Shown here piece by piece: positions 50,712-60,493 of a DNA stretch of 64,000 nucleotides. The notes below the pieces were generated by a model. It was not told the DNA's origin. It was given only the letters and a program-made list of their open reading frames with translations, and searched no databases. Positions within the stretch are counted from its first letter, which is position 1. Each line of letters opens with the position of its first letter. The position numbers and the translations under genes were made by a program. The stretch is from Nematostella vectensis (taxonomy: Eukaryota > Cnidaria > Anthozoa > Actiniaria > Edwardsiidae): contig NC_064039.1 of the NCBI RefSeq assembly GCF_932526225.1, forward strand, positions 10,744,139 through 10,808,138, given 5' to 3'.

Positions 50712-51858
50712 GGTAACACATGAGCCTGACGATTGCATAGCATGAAACTCTGAGTCACCGGTGCGCCAGGAACCATATATATTATTGTATAATTATCCTC
50801 TTCTGAATTTTAATCACTATCGAGCACTCTTGGCCTGGCAGAACAAATGTACCTATATCTAACATAGCAAAGCTCAACGTTTGCAGCAAAAAGAGGGATC
50901 CATTTCTGGGCCACACGTTTCTCTCTCTTTTTTTTTGCTGAATACGATTTTATGCCAATACTTACAAGCTGTGGGGTGTGTCTATTCATGTCCATTTTTT
51001 AGCACTTTTACGTTAGCAGACCACTAGCGCTTTGAAGTGCAAAGTACTCCTGTCTACACGGCCCTCTTAAAGCACTAATATCAAAGCTGTCTGAAACGCG
51101 ATGGTTTATCGACGGCTCATGCATTATTCAATGGATGGATTGGCGCGTTTGAACAGAGCAAGTCATGGAGCAACAGGTCCACTGAGGATAGACACTACAA
51201 ACCCCTGATTGCAATGGCAGATTGAATAACGCTCAACTCACGCGAACCGTGAAACATGTAAAACGAGGTGTGAAAAAAGGCAGGAGAAGCACTTGTTTGC
51301 TAGTTACTAAAAAAGACAAAGGGAGGTGGTCTAGGTGGTGGAGGTGGAGGTGTTCTGTGGACTTGAAATGGAAAAGAAATTAGACTTAAAAAGAAATTAA
51401 AATAGAAAGCGAGTTATCAAATCCAGGTGTCTTATATCAGGGACTTCCCTGCTTATATCTATTTTTTTACTGATCACCCGAAAAACGTTTTTCTCTTCAT
51501 GTTGTTTTCTTTGTCTTACACCAGATTCAGTACTTGCGGACTCATTATTGAATAGAGGTATTGCGTGCTTATCCTACTTAAAAAAACACAAACTTACACG
51601 ACATCTGTGACATTTTAAGGTCCCGATTATGATAACAGTATTGTAAAAATGCATGGTTTTCGATACGAGACAATAGACGAGTAAATGTATTGTTTCGCTT
51701 GGGTAATTTGACGAAACCCCATGATTTGAATCGACTTGAATAATAAAAACGGTGCCCTAGTATCTAGTACAACAAATAAAAATAAAATGGAATATGCAGG
51801 ATGAGGAAAAAGGAATATAAAAGAAAATGTGTGAAGAGGGGGAAAGAATAATGTGTAA
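50712..51858. repeat. 1,146-bp tandem duplication, copy 2
   Basis: This is the second copy of the block at 49566-50711. It ends at GAATAATGTGTAAGG, next to a run of about fourteen G that is absent at the copy 1/copy 2 junction. Confidence 0.93.
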
Positions 51859-52545
51859 GGGGGGGGGGGGGGTGAAGAAAAAGCAAAGGGGGAGACAAGT
51901 AGATGAACTTCCTCTCCTCGTGGAAAATCATATACGGCAAACCTGCTATTGTTATATTTTTTTACTTTGCCTTAAAACAAGATATAACATTTAAATATAT
52001 CTACACATATTTACAGATGGCAGAGGACAAGCAATGTCTTTCTCAAATATGTCAATTAAACATGTTGCTAGAATTTCTGGCGAAAACGATTTTGCGTCGC
52101 TATTGCAGCATAGAGTCTGGTTTGTGAGTAACAAATAGACGTTGGAGGCTCTGGGATCATATATGGCCTATTAGAGACTAAGTTCTATTCTACTCCTTAA
52201 AGAGAATTGCCGGCCATAACTTAATTGTTTTTAATTGTTTTCATTCAATATTCAAATTGTGGAGAAATCTTGAAAAACCTAATCTAACATCAAACTTTTA
52301 TCATTCATTAAGCGAACTCAATTATCACACTTGGTATTTTGCTAGGATGGCAAAACGGTGGCTATAAAAGGCTGTTTAACTTGTTTTGGTTCCGAGGTCC
52401 TCTTGACATCCTCTCATGTACCACTTTCTTTGACATCCCAAGAATTCCCTTCAACAGTCAGCAAAATTTTTCTGCCATGTTTTTGAAAGTACTGATGTTG
52501 GTATAGTGGTAGAACTTGCGCCAGCGCTAATCATTACACATCTCT
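51859..52545. other. 3' flank of the IFTAP-like gene
   Basis: No supported gene. A plus-strand stretch after ATTTACAG at about 52018 begins ATGGCAGAGGACAAG and is open for 36 codons, but it has no partner exon or recognisable motif. The IFTAP 3' UTR should run leftwards from 52545. Confidence 0.5.
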
Positions 52546-55500
52546 CTAAAGGAAATCGAACTTTGGCGTGAGAGCAACAACATCATAGTCAAAGTCCTTG
52601 TCTAATTCGAATGGTTGAACATCACAGCTGTCAGAGGCATTCTGTAAAGAAAGACTAAGATTAGACTACTATTTGAGAGAAATCCTAGAAGAAATAAATT
52701 ACCGAAAAATATTTGGAAGTAATTTTTGATTAATTGTTAATGTACTGTATGACCATTTTTAATTATGCTTTCCTTTTATGCACATTTTACGTTAAAACAT
52801 TGTTAGTATTAGATTGGAAGGATAAGAAAGAGATAGAACAGACTAGGTACGATGTTCAAGACAATAAAGCACCTGCTCAACACTGTGTCCCAAGCTACTT
52901 GTATTCTCAGTGACTGGTTTACTTGTAGTTGTGATCCCAAGCTTTCTGACAGTCGGCTCAAGAGACAAACTCGCCCTTTCAATATCTGAAATTATGTAAT
53001 GAGGTTACTATAAGTTGAGTTACATATATGAACAGTGGTACAAAACTATTGTGCCTTACTTGATTCTTCAACAACTTCTCCAGGCAAGTTATCCACACTG
53101 TCTTGCTGAATATCTGTATTCAGTCATGCAAAATCCATGTTAGAACTTGCAATATTATGTTTCCTAATAATCATATTCATTTGAATAACTGCTCCTTCGA
53201 TTAAACTCTTGTTATTGCATTTACTGGTATCATATCTTGTTTGGGGGCCAAAGCAGGGGTTTCAAGAAAGGGGGGCCGGATTCATTGATTTTCCGTGGAT
53301 TCCCTTATATTTCTTGTTTTTTTTTTAAAGCCAAATATCTGAAAATAGGGATCCGCCCCTGAAAAGTCCTGTCCATTATCAGTCTTACCTTGATGGGGTG
53401 ATCTAAGACTCATTTGAATATCTCTGTCTGGCTTGCTATTCCCTGCTGGATGTATATCAGAACTGGACTGCAATCCTGGTAGCTCAATAAGTGTGCTGTC
53501 ACTCCAGGATGATTCATCATCATCACTAATGTCTCCTTCATCATCCACAAAGTTATCAAGCTAATGAAAAGATTAAATCACATTGAATACAGACATTACA
53601 AGTCAAGTCAAGAAATACTATATATTATACGTACCATACATTTATTTATTACACGTATAATGAGAATTTTATTACGTAAAGATCCGTTGTAGAAACCAGT
53701 ATGCTTTATTTTTCCATATAAAAAAGAGCTTTACAGCCAATCAGGATACCGTATAGCTTTTATCACATGTGCGAAATATAACCAATCAGCGCAAGCAATT
53801 TAGTTGTTCAGCCAATCAGGTGTTGCACTTTAATCGCTTCTCAGACAGATCTGGCAGTTGGGCATGTTTTGTGGCACGTTTCCTCTGCGAAAATGGAGGA
53901 AAATAGATTTGTTGCTGTCGATTACTCAATCGTAAAATTTGTCTCCTTTGTTTACTCAATGTGAGAAAGAAAGACAGCGAACAGTACGAGCCCTCGTCGT
54001 TCAGACAACCTCGTCATCCGTGAGCATTTGTGCTGCCTTCGGCATGTTGCCTTTTCCTTCTTTTTTTAGTCCTTTTTTCTTTGCAGCTAACCTCGTCGCT
54101 TTATGATTGAATCAGATATTTTTACTTTTGTTGACTTTATTAACCTTTGACTTGCAAATCAAAGTCTTCATGAAGACTTTATATTTAGGTTATTTGTTGT
54201 TGTTGTAACTATACTTTTCAGCTCAATAAACTGAATTAGCTACACGTATGTAGTCCACTGACATTCTTTCCTGCATTATTTTACCTTGATTTCTTCGCAA
54301 GGACAACCTCATCATATGGTTGTGTAATGTGCTCAAATAAAAACTTTCAATTATGTAATTACAATTAAATTCTCATTATACGAATAATAAAAAGCTCACA
54401 GCATAGAAAGTGCTTTGTACGGAATTTTATTCACTCGTGGCTTGTGACTTAATACTCACTCGTTCGTGTTTAGCCACAAGCCATTTGTGAATAAAATCCT
54501 GTATGTCGCACTTTCTATGAAGTAAACTATATGTATGTTATAATAGCCCAAGTTCAATATATGGTACTCTGCTAATAAACATAACATCAAATTAGCTGCA
54601 ACTGCACCAGTTCACTCCGCTCAATTACGTAACAATCTCAGATACTGTATAATTAACGGAAAACACAAAAAACATTTCAAAATGGTAAAAGCAGTGTGTC
54701 TATTGGAAGTTTCTCTGAGGATGCGATTGATAATTTTAGCCTGTTGACTAGCCTGGATTCTAATACATTCTTTTGTCGGTTGAAGTTTCCATCGGCCCAC
54801 CGGAAAACTAGTTTGATGGCTGCTTTAAGACTCTCATCTAGAATTCAGTAGATATATCAGAATTAAAGAAGTACCTGGTCTTGATGCTTTTGTCTTGTTA
54901 GCATTGGAATGTGTATCGAACCTGGGCTATTTCCATACATACTGTACCAACCTTTGCCATTTTACCATCACTACCACTGCTTAGTGATCTCATGAGAAAC
55001 GGTTCTGTTTTTGTCCCCGGACCAATTTCCTACCAAAAGCATTCATTTAATTATTATAATGCATATCATATAATAAAACCCAGTTACTGAACATATGAAA
55101 GCATGATATAAAAATTCATGGAACTTTTTCATTTAATTTCAAATTCTATATTTGAATACAGTACCCATACAATAATGATGGCTTGTAAGGATGTTTTGTA
55201 CAAATAAGTATGTTCAACATTATGACTACTGTACCATTTAGAAGAAAAGGCATTATTCCCAGCCAGAATGAGGCAGCATATAAGTGTGTTTCGGAGTGAA
55301 TAGGCATGGGAGTACTTAGTAATGCTTTTGACATTATTCATTTGACCATTTCAAAACAATTTATCTAAATAGTATTTTTAAATACTATAAAGCTAATTAA
55401 AAGTAGCTTAAAAAATCCTAGTACCTCCCCTGGATTGGTATCCCAGTCGGTGTCGTCATCATTATTGGATGCAGTACCAGCATCTGTTCCTGGATTATTT

Positions 55501-56132
55501 GAATGAGGTGGTAGTGACTGGCTACCAGTAGATTGTTGGTGAAGGGAAGATGTCTGGCTACCAGATACAGCTTGCAAACTAAACCCTTGGGATGTTCCTG
55601 AAGAAGAAGAAAAAATAGAAAAAGAAAAACAAAATTAGACGAGGTGAGATTTTGTATGTGCAACCAAACATAAACTCTCATCAAATCCAAAATGTTATTA
55701 AAGGTTTTAGTGAAAATCATCAATTATTCATTTTTTAAAAAAAAAAATGTGCGTTGTTATAAAGTTTTGAAGCTTGAAAATTATACTGGCGAATATTGAT
55801 GTAACAGTAAAATTATCCCTTCCCTTCAATAAATCAAGGTCTGTCTTTCTCGAATGCGGATACTGACAAAGAACATTATTATACACAATTCATCTACAGC
55901 CATGGTAACAGAGTACGGCCATCTTATAGAACCAAGATCACGTACCTTCGCCTTCTACCGTGTCGAAATTCACACAGTGCTGCTCGGCATTTTTAAATAT
56001 CTGGTCTAGAAACTCAACCACGTACTGGTTAAGGTCCGTACCGGTCGCTGGGAGGCCCGAGGGGACGGATGTTCCGTTCGTCTGTGTACTCGTTTGTTTG
56101 TTGTCATCTTTTTCACCCGTTCCCACCGCCAT
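52546..56132 (-). CDS. IFTAP: Probable intraflagellar transport-associated protein (C11orf74-like), seven exons
   Basis: Minus-strand exons in order: 55946-56132, 55425-55597, 54952-55029, 53389-53560, 53060-53113, 52873-52985 and 52546-52641. Every junction is GT-AG and in phase, giving 873 nt and 290 aa. The protein is acidic, Ser/Gln-rich and mostly disordered. What suggests IFTAP is a set of short motifs in the right order: an N-terminal helix VEFLDQIFKNAEQHC, then LDNFVDDEGDISDDD, then LPGEV, and at the C-terminus FDYDVVALTPKF. The human protein, as I recall, ends with a very similar FDYDNV-LTPKF motif. IFTAP associates with the IFT-A complex in cilia; the role here is inferred. The ATG sits in CCAAGATGGCGG-like context. 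Identity is less secure than the exon model because the conservation is short. Confidence 0.72.
53654..54382. mobile_element. MITE-like element in IFTAP intron 3
   Basis: The stretch is bounded by inverted repeats of about 17 bp: CGTATAATGAGAATTTTA at 53654 and TAAATTCTCATTATACG ending at 54382. It has no coding capacity. It carries three CCAATCAG/CCAATCAGC motifs (near 53738, 53781 and 53813). I could not define a clear target-site duplication. Confidence 0.5.
54402..54519. repeat. Long hairpin (inverted repeat) in IFTAP intron 3
   Basis: There are two arms of about 45 bp, CATAGAAAGTGC...GGCTTGTG and CACAAGCC...GCACTTTCTATG, roughly 75 to 80% complementary around a loop of about 28 bp. This is probably a small foldback element lying just outside the neighbouring MITE-like element. 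Confidence 0.8.
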
Positions 56133-56287
56133 CTTGGAAGTGTGGACACAGGATACCCAAGGACGCTCAGTCGCGCTAAGGATATTGGTCTTCCTGTGGT
56201 GTCTAAATTACCAAAGAACTGTACAGGACCCGAAATGATCCCAGGACGTTCGGGCCCTGTAAAGCCCCTCCCCAATAAGTGCCCCCT

Positions 56288-56365
56288 GTCGGGTCGCTTA
56301 GCGCACACAAAAAGAGCTCAATCTATTAGTCGGGTCGCTTAGCGCACAAAAAGAGCTCAATCTAT
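56288..56365. repeat. 44-bp direct duplication upstream of IFTAP
   Basis: GTCGGGTCGCTTAGCGCAC followed by AAAAAGAGCTCAATCTAT occurs twice back to back, upstream of the IFTAP start codon and at the outer edge of the left inverted repeat. Confidence 0.85.
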
Positions 56366-56451
56366 ACACAGCGGACAAAAGCACCAAAATTGGTATAATT
56401 ATAGCCTATGAGATGGTAATTAATATTGAGACCGGTGCCCACCGGTACCAT
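56354..56451. repeat. Left arm of a 4-kb-spaced inverted repeat
   Basis: The arm runs from GCTCAATCTATACACAGCGG to ACCGGTGCCCACCGGTACCA. It pairs, at roughly 80% identity, with the reverse complement of 60403-60493. A short part of it, with the GGTGCCCACCGGTACC core, is repeated directly near 56870. Confidence 0.8.
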
Positions 56452-56941
56452 TAGCGGATCCATAGATAAAGAGCCATTATTTTTTTTTTTAGAAATCTGG
56501 TGTTGCAAGTTTCTCTGAGGATGCGATTGATAATTTTAGCCTGTTGACTAGCCTGGATTCTAATACATTCTTTTGTCGGTTGAAGTTTCCACCGGCCCAC
56601 CGGAAAACTAGTTTGATGGCTGCTTTAAGGCTCTCATCTAGAATTCAGTAGATATATCAGAATTAAAGAAGTACCTGGTCTTGATGCCTTTGTCTTGTTA
56701 GCACTGGAATGTGTATCGAACCTGGGCTTTTTCCATACATACTGTACCAACCTTTGCCATTTTACCATCACTACCACTGCTTAGTGATCTCATGAGAAAC
56801 GGTTCTGTTCTTGTCCCCGGACCAATTTCCTACCAAAAGCATTCATTTAATTATTATAATGTATATCATCGGTGCCCACCGGTACCATTAGCAGATCCAT
56901 AGATAAAGAGCCATTATTTTTTTTTAGAAATCTGGTGTTGC
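56433..56941 (-). pseudogene. Displaced copy of IFTAP exon 3 bracketed by direct repeats
   Basis: Bases 56507-56869 duplicate 54708-55069 of the IFTAP gene (intron, exon 3, intron) in the same orientation with very few changes. The exon copy would be 56752-56829, with both splice sites kept (acceptor TTTTGGTAG, donor AAG/GTTGGT). It lies upstream of the IFTAP start codon. Direct repeats of about 72 bp flank it (56433-56506 and 56870-56941), starting CGGTGCCCACCGGTACC and ending TCTGGTGTTGC. It has no start codon, so I treat it as a non-functional exon copy. Confidence 0.88.
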
Positions 56942-57824
56942 GGGTACCCTGTGGTAAGATTTTCATACTTTTTCAAAACACAAAAAATATCAAAATGCAT
57001 ATATTTGAAAACGATGTCTATCATTTTAGCTGTATTCTATCAAATTCCGAGCCAAAAAAAACATATAATAGCTATAAAAAGCTACATTTAAAGAAGGAAA
57101 ACCTACTGGAACCTAGGCCCACGCGGCTTTATTTACATCCCTTTTGCTAACATGCGACTATGACTGATTTTTGTTCATTAAATAAGCACAAATAGAAGTG
57201 GTGCACATGAATTTTCCAAGAAATTTTTTTCAATGAGTTCTCTAAGAATTATATTGGCTAAAGAGCTTTAACTCAACCAGCGCGGCTGCTGTAAGTCTTT
57301 CATTGCCATTACGCCCTGAGACGCCTGTGAATTTTGGCCCAACTCCAAAACGTCAGAAATGCAAATGAAACGTCCCCAGACCCGGATACCCATAGATTCC
57401 TCCAAGGCAAAGACGACCTTCAAAAGCGCATCTAAGCAATGTAATAGAATTGACTCTATTGTTGAAAAAAAACCCACAAAATTCTGAACTACAAATAGAG
57501 ACAAGCACACACAGATCAAGTCACAAATAGATACCTTTATTGCGTTCCGTCAGGTCCCATTTTACAGCAATCAGTCACAATAATCAATGCTAGAACCTCC
57601 ATTAGAAGCGAGTCACCGTGTTAAGCCTATTTTGCTTGCCTGCACTGCATCATGGGAGTCTTGAAAACACCTTGACAGACAGGCGGGCAATCTTCTCCCC
57701 CAGAATCGTAACAGTTTTTTTATAAGTCTCTTTGCACCGAAGCCAAACAAAACATTTCCAGGTCCAAGGAACCTAGAATAAGCCTGAAAACAATTTTTGA
57801 ATAAGGTTGGGTAGCAAAGATGGC
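56942..57824. other. No supported gene
   Basis: This is AT-rich sequence between the exon copy and the hammerhead insertion. Short minus-strand ORFs (57268-57519 and 57613-57828) carry no recognisable motif. Confidence 0.5.
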
Positions 57825-57857
57825 CCACATTGGAGACTTTAGCAGCACACTAGCATA

Positions 57858-57888
57858 GTCCTAATAAGGACGAAACAGCTGTCCATGG
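57858..57888 (+). ncRNA. Defective hammerhead ribozyme copy
   Basis: Stem II (GTCC/GGAC with loop TAATAA), GAAA, the ACAGCTGT stem III, the cleavage C and the 3' half of stem I (CATGG) are identical to the downstream ribozyme. The 5' core box CTGACGA is missing; AGCATA stands in its place. It should not cleave on its own. The break coincides with the 5' end of the insertion. Confidence 0.8.
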
Positions 57889-58193
57889 TTGCCGAACTGC
57901 ACGGGTAATAGACTGTGCTAGCGTCCCGTCTTGGCCCGACTGGTGCCAATGTGTGTATGCTAGTGTGCTTCTAAAGTCCACATTTATGTATACATACTCG
58001 AAAGGATAGTTTGGCTATCCGACGGAGTTTTAGACTAGCAAAGGTCGCATGCGTGATCCGCACAATTGGCATCACGCTAGCCCGGTCGCAGCTCTAGATC
58101 CCACATGGATCTGAGCTGTGGTTTAAAGCACTTCGTTCGAGTCGAAGTCGCCCTGCAGTTTTTTTTTGCCGATGAAGTTTAACTGAGGCAAAC

Positions 58194-58250
58194 CGGCTAT
58201 GCCATGCTGACGAGTCCTAATAAGGACGAAACAGCTGTCCATGGTTGCCG
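58194..58250 (+). ncRNA. Type I hammerhead ribozyme, complete core
   Basis: All core elements are present in order. Outer stem I is CGGC (58194-58197), then an internal loop TATG, inner stem I CCATG (58202-58206), box CTGACGA (58207-58213), stem II GTCC/GGAC (58214-58217 and 58224-58227) with loop TAATAA, and GAAA (58228-58231). A very short palindromic stem III ACAGCTGT (58231-58238) is followed by cleavage-site C 58239. Inner stem I closes with CATGG (58240-58244) and the outer stem with GCCG (58247-58250). Predicted self-cleavage is after GUC at 58239. The internal loop of stem I facing the stem II loop fits the loop-loop contact of natural hammerheads. A stem III this short is typical of retroelement hammerheads, which often act as dimers. 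Confidence 0.9.
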
Positions 58251-58335
58251 AACTGCACGGGTAATGGACTGTGCTAGCGTCCCGACTGGTGCCAATGTGT
58301 GTATGCTAGTGTGCTTCTAAAGTCCACATTGGAGA

Positions 58336-60402
58336 GTATGAGGCCATTCACTAGAAAATTCCTTTCTCACTTGGTGAAGCCCAGACAATGAATTATCCCA
58401 TTGAATCAACCTCAGCGTGGAAACATCCATAAGCAAAGCATTAATTATGCCCAAATAGACTTTATGATGTCCTAAAGCACTCTCCAGATGTAAAAAAGCT
58501 GTAATTTTTAAGCAAATTACAAGCAAAACTGTTGTAAGCAACAGGCTGTAGCAGTGCCGTCGCTAGAAAGAAAAGGCACCGCAGTGCATTGTTGGAAACT
58601 TCAAGGCATACCGTCTTGGGTCAGCAGTAGCTTAGCTTAACTGGTAGTGTTGGACTTGAAATGGGGGGGAGGTTTCTGTTTTCAGTCTGTTTTTCGTACG
58701 ATTTTGCTCAAAAGTACCCAGGAGTAAAAGGGTTAATAGGCCCGTCAGAGGAAAAATATGCTACCGATGAGGGAGTTTTTTCATAGCCTGTTGTGCGTTG
58801 ATAAATTATACCATGACAACTCGGATCATTTGTTTATCTTATCGTTACGGCCCTATGTTATTTTTAAAATCAAATTATCACAATTGTCTCCGAAGCGAGA
58901 GCCTCGCTCTACCCCATGCTAGTAACGGGCCAAAGCGGGGGAGCCGGCAGACGCCCTTGACTTCCAACCACTCGGTCGTACGAAGCCGAAAATTCTAGCT
59001 AATAGCGTTCCATGATTAATATTTTCATTTCGTAAAAAAAGATTACAAACTAATATAGATCAGCAGTGGTGGCTGGCGTCTACGGATATGGCGCTCAAAA
59101 CCTTCTGATCCTTAGAATAATAGAATCATTCTGGCTTACGTCAGGTTTGAGGCTAAACGTGTCCTCTCTTAAGGTTGACGCTAGTATCGTCAACACTAGA
59201 GTTTTTGAACACTTGTTTATAGCACCGTCGGCACCTCAAAGAAAACGTCCCTGAGAAAGGAAAAATCCTCTGTTTGGAAAAGAAATTCCCGCGGACCCTG
59301 CGGACATGCTAGCGTACGCGCATCATTTTGAATAGTCTCTTTCAGTTTCTTTCAGAATAACTCCCCCCTTTTATTACAATAACGGTCCGCCGATCACTGA
59401 TCCGCACCTTAGGAAAAGCCTCTAAAACACTGTCCTTTAGTAGAAAACAGTTAAAGGATTTCCCATTCCCAAAATCTCCCGAGCGTGTCTCATGTGCAAT
59501 AAGGAGCTCGGACATCAGTAAAAAGGAACGTACCATTTTCAACAGCCTCCACTTATATATTCTGTTAATATATTCTATATAGTCCTCTATTGCTGGGGCG
59601 ATTCGTTGGAGGTTTGGTTGCTATCCTGTTAAAAGCATGCGATGAGTTCAACCCCATCACTATAATGCACACGTAGGGAGCAATAAGCACTGTTTTTTTC
59701 GTAGTGCCTCTGCTTGTCAGCTTTTTTCGTTCTTTTAAGAACTTAAAAGTTCTTTCGAGCATTAATACCGCAAATTTGTAAAAAAAAAAAAAATCCTGTG
59801 CCATTTTGCGCTATTTGCGACAAAGAGTTTCTACAGATGTTTCTTCTGCAGAACATTCAAATCCTCTAATATTCTCAAAAAAAGAATCACAATCTAATAA
59901 CTTTGATCAAGGAGGCATATCTAAAGCATCTTATTGGTCTTTGGTGTCTAGTTGACAGACACTTACAAAGCCCCCTTATTAAATCCATCTCTCCCTCTTT
60001 TTATTTAGCCAACGTCAAAATACCCGATAATTGCGATTAATAAACTTAATATCAATACAAAAGTTCATATTTAGTTGGTTATAGACATTGTAAGTCCTTG
60101 ATACATAAAGAATGAGCTTTTTTTACCTAAAATACGCGATTTTATGAGGTACTTACAGCATATACAGTGCCAATATAAGCCGCCATCTTGGATAACCGTG
60201 AGGGGGACTGGGTCTAGCTTTGAAAAGTTTTTCTCTTAAATAAAGCGTTTTAATGCAGCCGACGACAGTTTTATAAAAAAAAAAACAATGAGATATTTCG
60301 CCTTAGTTTTGGTAATACAAGGTCTTTTAAATTTCCCCACAGGGAGCCCGTGATGAACGTTTTTTTTCTAATTTTTATTCCGTTAATACACAAAATCCTC
60401 AA
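58336..60402. other. Non-coding stretch, one possible start exon
   Basis: No convincing gene. The minus strand at 60157-60186 could be a first exon: ATGGCGGCTTATATTGGC and so on for ten codons, ending exactly at a perfect GTAAGT donor and preceded by ATCCAAG. I found no second exon. A box-A-like tRNA fragment (TAGCTTAACTGGTAG near 58633) has no matching box B. Confidence 0.4.
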
Positions 60403-60493
60403 GTGGTACCGGTGGGCACCGGTCTCAATAATCATCCTCTTGACTATCTTTATGCCAAGTTTGGTGCTTTTATCCGCTATGTATAGATTGAAA
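60403..60493. repeat. Right arm of the 4-kb-spaced inverted repeat
   Basis: This is the reverse complement of 56354-56451 with roughly 80% identity, sharing GGTACCGGTGGGCACCGGT and the TATCCGCTATGTATAGATTG end. With the left arm it could delimit a non-autonomous DNA element of about 4.1 kb, but no transposase is present between the arms. Confidence 0.78.

Larger units (their letters stand above)
57825..58335 (+). mobile_element. Hammerhead-bearing insertion, 356-bp partial dimer
   Basis: The insertion is bracketed by the 12-bp direct repeat CCACATTGGAGA (57825-57836 and 58324-58335). Inside, a monomer-like unit begins at the hammerhead stem II (57858) and begins again at 58214, a 356-bp period. 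After the second hammerhead the sequence follows the first copy apart from a small indel, and ends at CTTCTAAAG. The ends are inverted repeats: CTTTAGCAGCACACTAGCAT and ATGCTAGTGTGCTTCTAAAG. No ORF is present. Tandem hammerheads a few hundred bases apart are typical of retrozymes and of the terminal repeats of Penelope-like elements, both known in cnidarians. Which of these it is cannot be decided here. Confidence 0.75.

Noticed and set aside
58617-58690. tRNA gene or tRNA-derived SINE
   Set aside because: A box-A-like TAGCTTAACTGGTAG is present, but there is no box B and no acceptor stem pairing.
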